Of a stretch of DNA of 50,276 bases, positions 34,104 to 42,530 are shown piece by piece. Each line of letters starts with the position of its first letter. Positions within the stretch are counted from its first letter, which is position 1. The notes under the pieces are model-generated. The model saw only the letters and a list, made by a program, of their open reading frames with translations, ran no database searches and was not told where the DNA came from. The position numbers were made by a program, and so were the translations under genes. Source of the stretch: Fibrobacter succinogenes (lineage in GTDB: Bacteria > Fibrobacterota > Fibrobacteria > Fibrobacterales > Fibrobacteraceae); NCBI GenBank assembly GCA_902779055.1, contig CACZAD010000037.1, forward strand, positions 1 to 50,276. The letters run 5' to 3'.

Positions 34104-34881
34104 GATTATCGCCATTTGCAACCAGAAAGGTGGAGTCGGTAAAACTACAACGGCCGTCAACTTGGCCGCCAGTTTTGCAGCCCTTGAAAAGAAGACTCTT
34201 CTTTTAGATATGGACCCGCAGGGTAACGCTTCGCAGGGTCTTGGTTTCATGGAATCCCAGGATATGGATATCCACGAAATCTTGGACATGGCTGGAAACC
34301 CGGACAACCTCACTCTCGAGAATATCAAGCCCGCCATCTTGGACACGTCGCTTGAATACCTCAAGGTCATTACTTCTGGACCGGACCTCGCTGTCATGGA
34401 AATCGAACTCGTGAACGCCATGAGCCGCGAACGTAGACTCGAACGCGTGATGAACGTGTTGAAGCAGGAATTCGACTTCATCATCATCGACGCACCTCCG
34501 AGCTTGAACTTGCTCACGATTAACACGCTCACTGCAGCAACGAGCGTACTCATTCCGGTGCAGTGCGAATACTACGCCTTGCAGGGTATGACCGAACTTT
34601 TCAAGACTATCCGTGAAGTTCAGAAAAACCTGAACTCGAACTTGAAAATCGAAGGCGCCCTCCTCACGATGTACGACTCCCGCCTGAGCCTCTCGAAGCA
34701 GGTCGCCGAAGAAGTCCGTGAAAACCTGAGCGATACCGTCTTCCAGACGATGATTCCGCGTAACGTGAAACTTTCCGAAGCTCCGTCTCACGGAAAGCCG
34801 GTCATCCTTTATGATGTCCAGAGCACAGGTTCGCAGGCATACATGAAGCTCGCCGAAGAAATACTGAATAAGGATAAATAG
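34096..34881 (+). CDS. parA: Chromosome-partition ATPase ParA (Soj)
   Basis: A 261-aa deviant Walker ATPase that forms the DNA-bound gradient moving ParB-parS complexes. KGGVGKTTTAVNLA (11-24) is the deviant Walker A with both lysines; LLLDMDPQGNASQGLG and FIIIDAPPSLNLLT are the later motifs. Length and start match Soj proteins. The start overlaps the rsmG end, indicating coupling. Confidence 0.97.
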   Translation: MSKIIAICNQKGGVGKTTTAVNLAASFAALEKKTLLLDMDPQGNASQGLGFMESQDMDIHEILDMAGNPDNLTLENIKPAILDTSLEYLKVITSGPDLAVMEIELVNAMSRERRLERVMNVLKQEFDFIIIDAPPSLNLLTINTLTAATSVLIPVQCEYYALQGMTELFKTIREVQKNLNSNLKIEGALLTMYDSRLSLSKQVAEEVRENLSDTVFQTMIPRNVKLSEAPSHGKPVILYDVQSTGSQAYMKLAEEILNKDK

Positions 34882-34945
34882 TAGCTTCGCTCAGAACGAC
34901 AACTGTATAAACTTTTAACTAATAACCATTGACTAACAAATAGAA
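34882..34945. repeat. Dispersed repeat pieces between parA and parB
   Basis: GTAGCTTCGCTCAGAACGAC followed by an AACTAATAACCATTGACTAAC stretch. A similar ACTAATCACTAACCAC stretch is at 38946-38966. Confidence 0.45.
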
Positions 34946-34951
34946 ACTATT

Positions 34952-35953
34952 ATGGGTAAACAAGCACTTGGTCGCGGTCTCTCTGCAATTTTTAAGGCAC
35001 ACGATGTTCTCGGCAACTCTGTCGACAACGCCATCAACAATTCTGCAGCTCCGGAAAATGCTGCAACTGACAACCAGAAGATTGTCGAAATCAACATCGA
35101 CTTGATCGACCCGAACCCGTTCCAGCCGCGTAAGTTCTTCAACGACGACGAACTTGTCGAACTCGCCGAAACGATCGAAAAGCACGGACTTATCCAGCCG
35201 ATCGCCGTCCGCAAGGTGGGTGACCGTTATCAGATCATTAGCGGTGAACGCCGTACCCGTGCATCGAAACTTGCCAACTGCCAGACCATCAAGGCACAGG
35301 TTTACGAAAATCTCGACGACAAGACCATGAGCGAATGGGCCTTGATCGAGAACATCCAGCGCGTGGACCTGAACCCGATTGAAATTGCACAGTCTTACCA
35401 GCAGTTGATCGACAACCACAATTATACTCATGAAGATCTCGCGAAGACGGTGGGCAAGTCCCGTTCCGCCATCACGAACTCGCTCCGTCTTTTGAAGCTC
35501 CCGAACCAGGTGCAGGTCTGGATCCAGGAAGGCAAGCTTTCGAGCGGTGCAGCCCGTGCTCTCTGCAGTGAAAAGATTTCGGACCCCGAGGCTCTCGCCC
35601 AGCGCATCATTGCCGAAGGTCTGAACGTCCGCCAGATTGAAGCCATCAGCCGTGGCGAAGATCCATTCGAATCCAAGAACGACGCCTCCGCCCAACAGGA
35701 ACAGGCAGCCGAAGAAAATTCTCTCGAAACGGTTGAAGACGAACTTCCGGAAGTTCACGGCAGCAACGAACCCAAGCCGAAGGTCGAACTCAGCGCCGAC
35801 CTCAAGAACTTCGAAAACAGACTCGAAACATTCTTCGGCACAAAGGTCGCCCTTAACCCGAGCGCCAAGGACCAGACCAAGGGTACCATCGTGATCAACT
35901 ATTATTCCATGGACGACCTGACCAGAATCCAGGAAATCATGGAAAACCGCTAG
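34952..35953 (+). CDS. parB: Chromosome-partition protein ParB
   Basis: A 333-aa parS-binding CTPase clamp. It begins MGKQALGRGLSAIF (the ParA-stimulating motif), has NPFQPRKFF, the CTP-binding GERR box at 98-101 and ENIQR at 133-137, and the helix-turn-helix of the parS reader near 160-182. A Glu/Ala-rich linker leads to a C-terminal dimerisation domain (from about 280). All five parS-like sites in the window are presumably its targets. Confidence 0.97.
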   Translation: MGKQALGRGLSAIFKAHDVLGNSVDNAINNSAAPENAATDNQKIVEINIDLIDPNPFQPRKFFNDDELVELAETIEKHGLIQPIAVRKVGDRYQIISGERRTRASKLANCQTIKAQVYENLDDKTMSEWALIENIQRVDLNPIEIAQSYQQLIDNHNYTHEDLAKTVGKSRSAITNSLRLLKLPNQVQVWIQEGKLSSGAARALCSEKISDPEALAQRIIAEGLNVRQIEAISRGEDPFESKNDASAQQEQAAEENSLETVEDELPEVHGSNEPKPKVELSADLKNFENRLETFFGTKVALNPSAKDQTKGTIVINYYSMDDLTRIQEIMENR

Positions 35954-35963
35954 TGGTAGAATC

Positions 35964-36764
35964 GTGAGTCGTAAGTATTACACCATCCAAATCATTCCGG
36001 AAAATCCGGAAGGCGCAAGGAAGTTCCGCATTTCGAGTAAGCAGTTCAAGCTTTTCAACATCGGGCTTGCCGTCATCGCCATTATTCTCGGATTGTTCAT
36101 ATTTCATATTGCAAAAATCAACAAAACGCTTGCGACTTACGAAAAAATGCGTGTCCATAACGCCCAGTTGGTGAAACAGAACGCGAACTACGAAGAACTC
36201 TTCTCACGACTGGACTCCCTCTGGATCATGGAAAACCGCATCCAGAACATTTTCGAGACATTCCTGGAAAACGACTCCAACAAAATCAACAGCATCATCG
36301 AGCGCAACCGCTTTGCGCACGTCCCCTCCAGCAAGAACAGCATCGACTTCGAAGGTATCCACAACTGGCTTACCACCGACGAAAAAATCCGAATGGAAAG
36401 AATCCCTAACGTGATTCCGGCAGTCGGCATCATCAGCAAAAAGTTCTCACTCGAAAACAAGCACCTAGGTATCGACATTTCGGCACGCAAGGGCAATCCG
36501 GTTTTTGCCTCCGGTAGCGGAAAAGTCGTTTTTGCCGGAAACAGCGGCGATCTCGGAAATACAGTCGTCATCGACCATCAGAATGGTTACAAGTCATCCT
36601 ACTCGCACCTCAAGACCATCAGGACCCGAAAGGGCGCCAACGTCACGAAGGGTGACATTATCGGTTACGTAGGTGACACCGGAAACACGAGCGGACCTCA
36701 TCTCCACTATTCCATCAGCAAGGACAATGTCCCGCAGGATCCGGAAACAGTGTTCACGTACTAG
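35964..36764 (+). CDS. Membrane-anchored M23 peptidase
   Basis: A 266-aa protein: a short cytosolic start, one membrane helix (31-50), a coiled coil (55-110), then a LytM/M23 domain. Zinc ligands His167, Asp171 (HLGIDI) and His248 (HLHY), with His215 and His246 as catalytic helpers, are intact, so it is likely an active peptidoglycan endopeptidase. GTG start 10 bases after parB. The bactofilin gene follows; M23-bactofilin pairs shape cell walls in other bacteria (CcmA/Csd1-like context). Confidence 0.92.
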   Translation: MSRKYYTIQIIPENPEGARKFRISSKQFKLFNIGLAVIAIILGLFIFHIAKINKTLATYEKMRVHNAQLVKQNANYEELFSRLDSLWIMENRIQNIFETFLENDSNKINSIIERNRFAHVPSSKNSIDFEGIHNWLTTDEKIRMERIPNVIPAVGIISKKFSLENKHLGIDISARKGNPVFASGSGKVVFAGNSGDLGNTVVIDHQNGYKSSYSHLKTIRTRKGANVTKGDIIGYVGDTGNTSGPHLHYSISKDNVPQDPETVFTY

Positions 36765-36794
36765 AACGTAAAAAACATACTAAAGGGGAAGAGT

Positions 36795-37148
36795 ATGGCA
36801 AACAAGAATGATCAGGAATTGACCCAGGTCGGAAATACCGTCCAGGTAAATGGCGATATTGTTGGAAAAACGGATTTACGCATAGGCGGAAAGGTTTTTG
36901 GAAACATTTCCATTGATGGCGAGCTGATTCTTGAAAAGTACGCTACTGTTGAAGGAAACGTCAAGTGTGGATCTGCCATCTTAGCAGGTTCCATAAAGGG
37001 CGATGTCGAATGCAAGGGAAAGCTCTATCTCCAGGACAATGCCCAGATTATCGGTAATGTCAAGGCAGACCAGCTCATCATCAACGAAGGTGCCATTTTT
37101 CAAGGCTCCTGTGAGATGAGCAGTACTCGCAGGGGGAAGGAAAAGTAA
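36795..37148 (+). CDS. Bactofilin
   Basis: A 117-aa polymer-forming cytoskeletal protein (DUF583). Almost the whole protein is a right-handed beta-helix with hydrophobic-Gly periodicity: VNGDIVGKTDLRIGGKVFGN, then ISIDGELILEKYATVEGN, and KGDVECKGKLYLQDNAQIIG. Short polar tails. AAAGGGGAAGAGT precedes the ATG. The context with the M23 peptidase suggests a role in cell-shape or wall scaffolding. Confidence 0.95.
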   Translation: MANKNDQELTQVGNTVQVNGDIVGKTDLRIGGKVFGNISIDGELILEKYATVEGNVKCGSAILAGSIKGDVECKGKLYLQDNAQIIGNVKADQLIINEGAIFQGSCEMSSTRRGKEK

Positions 37149-37519
37149 TCAACCACCTATATTAAATAATACTAGATATATGTATATATAGTATTTAGTA
37201 TTTGATATGGTGAATAGTGGATAATTTTTTGGATTTGGTTTCGTAAGTCGATGATGATCAACGAGATAGAGAAATAAAGAAAATGTTGATTGATGTTGAA
37301 AATTCAAGATCTATTCACATTCTTCAACGTTGATAGATGTTGAACCCCAGTTTTCAATGCTAATTCACGAGATGATAACGAAAGTATGTTGAAGATTCGG
37401 GGCAAAACGGCTCAAAAATCAAGATAAAATATGAAGTTTATCACATAAAGTCTAAAAAAGTTGATGAAAGTCACGTTTTTTGTTCTTAATAGCTATATTC
37501 TAGTACGTTTCATAAAATA
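37149..37519. other. AT-rich gap with repeated GTTGA boxes
   Basis: No gene. An AT-rich core with TATATGTATATATAG at about 37180, a DnaA-box-like AGTGGATAA near 37214, and at least six GTTGA/GTTGAT or TTCAAC elements between 37280 and 37460. Its place beside parAB makes it a weak candidate for origin or regulatory DNA. Confidence 0.4.
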
Positions 37520-38269
37520 ATGTATATGGGAAAGAAAGTATTGAAAATAGGACAGATTTCGGATCCCCACATCGGGGAAGATTCTGGACTAGTGCAGGGC
37601 ATAGATGTTCGCAAGAACTTTTTGACTGCATACCAGTCTGAATCCATGAAGGATTTGGACCTTTTGGTACTTTCGGGCGACCTGGCCAACGAACATGCGG
37701 AACCGGGGGCCTATTCCTATATTTCGGATGTCCTGAAGGACTGCAAGGTTCCGGTCTGCATCATTCCAGGAAACCATGACGATCTTTCGGTCATGGAGAA
37801 GTTTTTTGACCTCAGGGGCAAGGTTCATGACGGCAAGTGCTTTTACCGTTATGACATAGCCGGCCATTCCATCTTCTTTTTGGACAGTGCCGATGGGACT
37901 GTTTCGAGTGAACAGCTTTCGTGGCTTGAAGAAGAAGCTTCCAGGATCAATGACGAGGTTCTGCTTTTTATCCACCATCCGCCTTGCCTTTGCAACCACA
38001 ACTTCATGGATTCGAAGTATTCCATGAAGAACATTGCGGAGGTCCAGGCCACGCTCTCGAGAATAAAGAACATCAGGCATATCTTTGTGGGTCACTACCA
38101 CTTTGAGAAGGATGTTCAGTTGGGCGACAAGACGGTACACGTTACGCCCGCGACACAGATGCAGATTGACGCGAACCAGTCCGATTTTTACTTGCAATCT
38201 ATCAAGCCGGCTTGGCGCGTCATCGAATGGGGCGAAAATTTTGTAAAAACGCAAGTTTATTTTTCCTAG
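37520..38269 (+). CDS. Soluble metallophosphoesterase (CpdA-like)
   Basis: A 249-aa calcineurin-like phosphoesterase without membrane segments. Motifs: ISDPHIG, LSGDLANE, PGNHDD, FIHHPP and VGHYHFEK, a complete dimetal site. The nearest relatives by layout are class III cyclic-AMP phosphodiesterases (CpdA/YfcE side of the family). The start is ATG at 37520 or the ATG two codons later; neither has a clear ribosome site. Confidence 0.85.
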   Translation: MYMGKKVLKIGQISDPHIGEDSGLVQGIDVRKNFLTAYQSESMKDLDLLVLSGDLANEHAEPGAYSYISDVLKDCKVPVCIIPGNHDDLSVMEKFFDLRGKVHDGKCFYRYDIAGHSIFFLDSADGTVSSEQLSWLEEEASRINDEVLLFIHHPPCLCNHNFMDSKYSMKNIAEVQATLSRIKNIRHIFVGHYHFEKDVQLGDKTVHVTPATQMQIDANQSDFYLQSIKPAWRVIEWGENFVKTQVYFS

Positions 38270-38313
38270 ACCCCTTGAAATTTTAGACACCTATTACTAA
38301 ATTTGGAGTCGAT

Positions 38314-38385
38314 GGCGGTTTAGCTCAGCGGTAGAGCACTGGAATCATAATCCATTGGTCCGGGGTTCAAATCCCTGAACCGCTA
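38314..38385 (+). tRNA. tRNA-Met (anticodon CAT)
   Basis: Cloverleaf of 72 nt. Acceptor GGCGGTT/AACCGCT with a G-U first pair, D arm GCTC/GAGC, anticodon loop ATCATAA with CAT, and T arm CGGGG-TTCAAAT-CCCTG (outer pair G-mismatch allowed). CCA is not encoded. The lack of a three-G:C anticodon stem suggests the elongator; a lysidine-modified tRNA-Ile cannot be excluded. A strong terminator follows within six bases. Confidence 0.93.
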
Positions 38386-38390
38386 TTACA

Positions 38391-38438
38391 AAAAAAAGAG
38401 GCGAGCATGTTTCAATTTTGGCAATCGCCTCTTTTTTT
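38391..38438 (+). terminator. Terminator of the tRNA gene
   Basis: AAAAAAAGAGGCGA/TCGCCTCTTTTTTT perfect arms with a 20-nt loop. The right arm overlaps the first codons of the next open frame. Confidence 0.9.
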
Positions 38439-38816
38439 GTTGCCTGTGACTCCGGCAATACCGAAGTGAAGGCCACGAGCCAGCAGGTCACGCTGCCAAA
38501 GTCGCAGCCGGTTGTTTCCGTCCTTCCTTTTACGGCTCCCGCAAAATCCATCATCACTGTCGAAAAGGCTAACGTTTATGCCAAAGCCAGCAACGGTCTT
38601 ATTGAACTTGGCGTCCGTTGGTCCGAACGAATCGACAACGCAAAGGATTTTGAAAAGGTCCAGATTCTCAATGCCTATAACGTTGCACGTGACCAGCTTT
38701 GCGCACGTGCCGGTTTGCAGGGTGGCATTGCCGAGTACGACTGGATTACGAATGTGGCCATGAAGAATCCGGAAAACAAGCTCGCCTTCGAAAAGGCTGG
38801 ATTTAAAATAAAGTAA
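38418..38816 (+). CDS. Small lipoprotein, 5' end fused to the tRNA terminator
   Basis: A 132-aa frame from a TTG in the terminator loop. ASFFVACDSGNTEV looks like a lipobox with Cys10, but the signal lacks the usual Lys and is very short. The body has ANVYAKASNGLIELGVRWSERIDN and FEKVQILNAYNVARDQLCARAG, unknown family. The ATG at 38407 is in another frame; a one-base shift would join MFQF to the lipobox. The beginning may have been replaced by the terminator, leaving a 5'-damaged gene. Codon use of the body is normal. A terminator follows. Confidence 0.5.
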   Translation: MAIASFFVACDSGNTEVKATSQQVTLPKSQPVVSVLPFTAPAKSIITVEKANVYAKASNGLIELGVRWSERIDNAKDFEKVQILNAYNVARDQLCARAGLQGGIAEYDWITNVAMKNPENKLAFEKAGFKIK

Positions 38817-38841
38817 TTATTCCAGGTGTTCGATGCACCAA

Positions 38842-38873
38842 AAAAAATGCCGCGATGATTCGCGGTTTTTTTT
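38842..38873 (+). terminator. Terminator after the small lipoprotein
   Basis: CCGCGA-ATG-TTCGCGG-type hairpin followed by eight T, with an A-run in front. Confidence 0.85.
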
Positions 38874-38897
38874 ATTCACTAAATTTTGGCAACTTCT

Positions 38898-38966
38898 AAT
38901 TCTCTGGATCCCCTCCCGCGCTACGCTTGGTCGAGGATGACTGTTTATTAACCACTAATCACTAAC
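38898..38966. repeat. GGATCC-type repeat plus ACTAATCACTAACCAC stretch
   Basis: CTGGATCCCCTCCCGCG...GGTCGAGGATGACTG (38909-38942), then TTAACCACTAATCACTAACC. The second stretch encodes the last residues (VVSD) and stop codon of the glycosyltransferase. Confidence 0.6.
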
Positions 38967-40157
38967 CACTTTTTTATAGACTTCAACCTGGCGTTCGATG
39001 ATTCCGTCCCAGGTGAAACATTCGCTGATGCGCTTGCGGGCGCCGGCGAGAAGTTTTTCGGTTAGTGCCGGGTCGTCAGCGAGACGCTTGAAGGCATTTG
39101 CGAGTGCAACTGGATCTTTTTCCTGAACGAGGATTCCTGATTCGCCGTCGACAACGACGTCCGGGATGCCGCCGACATTGCTTGCGACAATCGGCAGGCC
39201 GAGTTCCATCGCTTCGATGAGGACGACGCCGAGACCTTCGGTATCGCCCTTGCTGTCGACGATGGCGGGGAGCGTAAAGACGTTTGCGGTCTTGTATTCG
39301 TTCGCGAGAGCTTCGGGCGAGAGCTTGCCCGTAAAGATGATCGATGCAGGGCTTTCACTTCCTACTGCTTCCGCTTGCTGCTTGAGTTGTTCAGTCAAGT
39401 CGCCGACACCGACGATGCGGATTTCGAACTTGTCTGCGGGTAGGTATTTTGCGGCTTCGATGAGGTACGTGATGCCCTTGCGTTCGATATGGCGACCGAC
39501 AAAGAGAATCTTGAACTTGCCGTTCACTGGATGCGGTGTACTTCCTACTTCCGACTTCCTACTGTCTACTTCTAACGTAGTTCCGTACGGGCTCCATTCC
39601 ACATCCACGTTGCGGAGCGCCTTGATTTTAGAAGCGGTGAAGCTCGAGTTTGCAAAGACCGCTTGTGCCTGCCCGATGGCGAACTTCAGTAGCGGCTTGA
39701 CCCACTTCTTTTTGCGGATCAGCAAAAGTTCTGCACCGTGAAAATTCAATACCAGCGGAATTTTAAAAAGCTTTGCGGCGCCAAGTGCAATGTAGGCGTG
39801 CGGGAACGGCCAGTGGGCGTGGATCACGTCCGGGCGCCATTTGCGGCAAATCCTGATGCACTGGAAAAATCCATTGATGATGTAAGGAATGGCGAGCAAC
39901 TGCAACCACGGCCTGGAAGCCATCTTGCTCGGGGCGCCTTCTTCGTGCGTGAGGATTTCCCAGTTCGTAGGTGCGTAACGGAAACGGTTGACGTGCGTTC
40001 CGTCAATGTCATGGCTCTTGAGTCCCTTGTACGAGGGCGCCAAAACCTGGATTTCGACTCCCGCTTTTTTGAGGTGGGCAACTGAAGTGCGCAACCATGG
40101 GACTTCGGCGTCTTCTTGAAAACGCGGATAGACGGAGCCGATGACTAGGACTTTCAT
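38955..40157 (-). CDS. Group 1 glycosyltransferase (GT4-like)
   Basis: A 400-aa cytosolic or membrane-associated enzyme. N-lobe: MKVLVIGSVYPRF, HAHWPFPHAYIALGAA and NFHGAELLLI. C-lobe: KILFVGRHIERKGITYLIEA, GKLSPEALANEY, and the sugar-nucleotide motif EGLGVVLIEAMELGLPIVAS. Two copies of the heptanucleotide repeat are translated in frame (at 39540-39580 and 39357-39372), both in loops. The start was placed where MKVLV begins; it overlaps the upstream gene's stop as ATGA, so the pair is coupled. The last codons come from a repeat. Confidence 0.9.
   Translation of the reverse strand: MKVLVIGSVYPRFQEDAEVPWLRTSVAHLKKAGVEIQVLAPSYKGLKSHDIDGTHVNRFRYAPTNWEILTHEEGAPSKMASRPWLQLLAIPYIINGFFQCIRICRKWRPDVIHAHWPFPHAYIALGAAKLFKIPLVLNFHGAELLLIRKKKWVKPLLKFAIGQAQAVFANSSFTASKIKALRNVDVEWSPYGTTLEVDSRKSEVGSTPHPVNGKFKILFVGRHIERKGITYLIEAAKYLPADKFEIRIVGVGDLTEQLKQQAEAVGSESPASIIFTGKLSPEALANEYKTANVFTLPAIVDSKGDTEGLGVVLIEAMELGLPIVASNVGGIPDVVVDGESGILVQEKDPVALANAFKRLADDPALTEKLLAGARKRISECFTWDGIIERQVEVYKKVVSD
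39540..39580. repeat. Heptanucleotide-period repeat inside the glycosyltransferase
   Basis: TTCCTAC, TTCCGAC, TTCCTAC, TGTCTAC, TTCTAAC in uninterrupted 7-bp phase. It encodes a low-similarity loop before NGKFKILFVGR. A shorter piece (CTTCCTACTGCTTCC) is at 39357-39372. Confidence 0.8.
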
Positions 40158-40618
40158 TGTGCCTGCTTTTCTGTTTCTTGGGCCTTGATGTCCTGGATGC
40201 AAGCCGGATAAACGATGGGCCTTACATTCTTTTCGAGTACGAGGTCTACAAGGTTGAATCCGTGATTGGAGGCGGTCTGGATCAAGCGGCCTGCGACGCG
40301 GTTCCAGCCCGAAATCTTCGAATCAAGAAGCAGGAGTCCAAGTCCGCTTTCGTGTTCCAGGAATCCGAGGATGTCGCTTCCGCGCCTGTTCTTGGAAATG
40401 GTTTCCAAGAAGATGTTCCAGAATTGGAGCGAGTTGGAAGAGTTTCCAAGAATCTTGTCGATGGATTCAAAGTCAAATTCTATGTACACGAAGGAACTAT
40501 TATCCTCATCGCTGCGGATAATTTCTTCCTGACAACGTCTTTCAAAAATATCTTCTGTATAAATGGAGATATTGTATTGATGTTTTTTTATTAAGTTGAA
40601 GAGGTATTCCTTCATCAT
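40154..40618 (-). CDS. Small protein resembling a degenerate GGDEF domain
   Basis: A 154-aa cytosolic protein. FVYIEFDFESID, SKNRRGSDILGFLEHESGLGLLLLDS and AGRLIQTASNHGF follow the strand-helix order of diguanylate-cyclase-like domains (RxSD then the vllp strand), but the GGDEF signature itself is missing. No family is certain. It is coupled by ATGA to the glycosyltransferase downstream, so it may regulate glycan synthesis (inference). Two ATGs open the frame. Confidence 0.55.
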   Translation of the reverse strand: MMKEYLFNLIKKHQYNISIYTEDIFERRCQEEIIRSDEDNSSFVYIEFDFESIDKILGNSSNSLQFWNIFLETISKNRRGSDILGFLEHESGLGLLLLDSKISGWNRVAGRLIQTASNHGFNLVDLVLEKNVRPIVYPACIQDIKAQETEKQAQ

Positions 40619-40646
40619 TGCCCCTAATTTAGTCTATTTTTTACCT

Positions 40647-42515
40647 ATGCAGCGATTGTTAAAATTGAAAAAAGCGCTGAAGAGCAGTGTTTTGGCTACT
40701 TCGGTTGAAAATTTTAAAGTCATCAAATCCTTGACTAGCAAGTACCGTCCGATGACGGTGTCCGAAATCCAGATTCTCGAGAAAAACGGGAACAGCTGTG
40801 ACGACTGGTCCAAGGTGCTGGTCGAGGCCGATTTTAATCCGAATAGAATTTTCCGCTCCAGTTTTTTGGGCGATGTGAGACTCCCGAAGTTTTTTGGAAC
40901 GCTCCTTTTACCGGGAGATGTTTCTGTCGCTACCGGTATTTACGATTGCATGGTTCACAACTGCATTATCGAGAATGCCTTGATTTACAAGGTCTCGATG
41001 CTTAGCAATGTGCTTGTACGCAGCAGTGCCGTCGTGCAGAATGTCGGTTCGCTTGTCAGTAGTGGCAAGATCAATTATATGGTGGGTTCCACCATCAACG
41101 TCGGTAACGAAATGGGTGGACGCGAAGTGCGCGTGTTCCCGGAAATCACGATGGAACTTATCGATTTGCAGTTGTTCCACAAGCCGGAACAGAATGTCCA
41201 GGCCTCCTTTGACGAGATGCTTGAAAGCTATCGTTCGGAGCTTGCGCTTCCGTTTGGAATTGTGGGGAAGGGCGCTGTCGTTTCGAATACGAACATTATC
41301 CGCAATAGCTGGATTGGCCCGCATGCCCGCATCGAAGGTGCTGCAAAGGTTCGCAATTCCATCATCATGAGTTCGCTCGAGGAATCGAGCCACGTTTACG
41401 ATTCCGTGATCATCGAAAACACGAACTTGCAGATGGGCGTGACTGTCCACACCGGTGCAGAAGTCCAGAGTTCCATGCTGATGAGCCGCTGCAAGGTGGG
41501 GAGCAAGGCCATAGTCAAGTCTTCCATCATTGCACCGTGCTGCCACATCGAAGAAGGCGAGGTGAACAGTTCCTATATGGGACCGATGACGCAGATGCAT
41601 CACCACTCGCTTTTGATTGCGGCCCTCTGGCCGGAAGGCTGTGGCAACTTGGGTTATGGCGCGAACGTGGGGAGCAACCACACTGGCCGTATGCCCGATC
41701 AGGAAGTCATGCCGGGACAGGGGATGTTTTTTGGCCTTGGCGTAAACATCAAGTTCCCGTCGAATTTCCGCGAATCTCCGTTCACATTGATCGCAAGCGG
41801 ACTTACGACTTTGCCGCAGCGCCTCAAGTTCCCGTTCTCTCTCATCCGTCCGGGAGATCCGCAGTTGGTGGGCGTAGCCCCGCGCTTGAACGAAATCGTG
41901 CCGGGCTGGAACTATGCGAAAAATGCGTATGCGCTTGACCGCAACGCCTACAAGTACAATATTCGTGGCAAGGGACTTGTGCCCGCTTCGTTCTACTCGA
42001 TATACAATTCCGAAATGGCACGCCTTGTGTTCGATGCCTACATTCGTTTGCAGGTGGATAAGGTCAAGGACTTCTACACGCGTAACGATATTGACGGTCT
42101 TGGTGAAAACTTCATGCGTGAACGTGTGCGCCAGGAAGCCATCAAGACGTATGCCGAATATATGGAACGCTACGTGCTTGACTTGATGATTTCGCTGGTC
42201 GAAGGCGACGAATCGCTTTCGAAGCTGTCGCCGCGTGAACTGCGTAAGCTCCTTACCGATACGAACAAAGAAATTGCAAGACTGGTCACGCTGCCCGAGA
42301 CGATGGAAGAACTCGTCAAGCGTTACAGGCAGCTTGGCAGGGAATGGTTCGAAAACGTGAGTCACGGACTTGACCGCGATAACGAACGTGGCCGTCGAAT
42401 CTTTGATGACTACGATGCGGCACATCCTGTAGACAAGGGATTCATGGAGTGGGAAAAGTCCCGCTTTGAAGAAGCTGTCAAGCGCCTGAATGTAATGGTC
42501 AAGAGCTTTGCTTAA
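40647..42515 (+). CDS. DUF4954 protein with left-handed beta-helix
   Basis: A 622-aa protein. Residues about 100-340 contain hexapeptide-like repeats (IVGKGAVVSNTNIIRNSWIG, IEGAAKVRNSIIMSS, VTVHTGAEVQSSMLMSRCKVG) typical of sugar-nucleotide acyl- or nucleotidyltransferases. The whole resembles DUF4954 of Bacteroidetes and spirochaetes. The last 180 residues are helical and charged. Function unknown. The ATG at 40647 is preferred over upstream starts that overlap the divergent gene. Confidence 0.82.
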   Translation: MQRLLKLKKALKSSVLATSVENFKVIKSLTSKYRPMTVSEIQILEKNGNSCDDWSKVLVEADFNPNRIFRSSFLGDVRLPKFFGTLLLPGDVSVATGIYDCMVHNCIIENALIYKVSMLSNVLVRSSAVVQNVGSLVSSGKINYMVGSTINVGNEMGGREVRVFPEITMELIDLQLFHKPEQNVQASFDEMLESYRSELALPFGIVGKGAVVSNTNIIRNSWIGPHARIEGAAKVRNSIIMSSLEESSHVYDSVIIENTNLQMGVTVHTGAEVQSSMLMSRCKVGSKAIVKSSIIAPCCHIEEGEVNSSYMGPMTQMHHHSLLIAALWPEGCGNLGYGANVGSNHTGRMPDQEVMPGQGMFFGLGVNIKFPSNFRESPFTLIASGLTTLPQRLKFPFSLIRPGDPQLVGVAPRLNEIVPGWNYAKNAYALDRNAYKYNIRGKGLVPASFYSIYNSEMARLVFDAYIRLQVDKVKDFYTRNDIDGLGENFMRERVRQEAIKTYAEYMERYVLDLMISLVEGDESLSKLSPRELRKLLTDTNKEIARLVTLPETMEELVKRYRQLGREWFENVSHGLDRDNERGRRIFDDYDAAHPVDKGFMEWEKSRFEEAVKRLNVMVKSFA

Positions 42516-42530
42516 AATCGCGTCTGGGTT

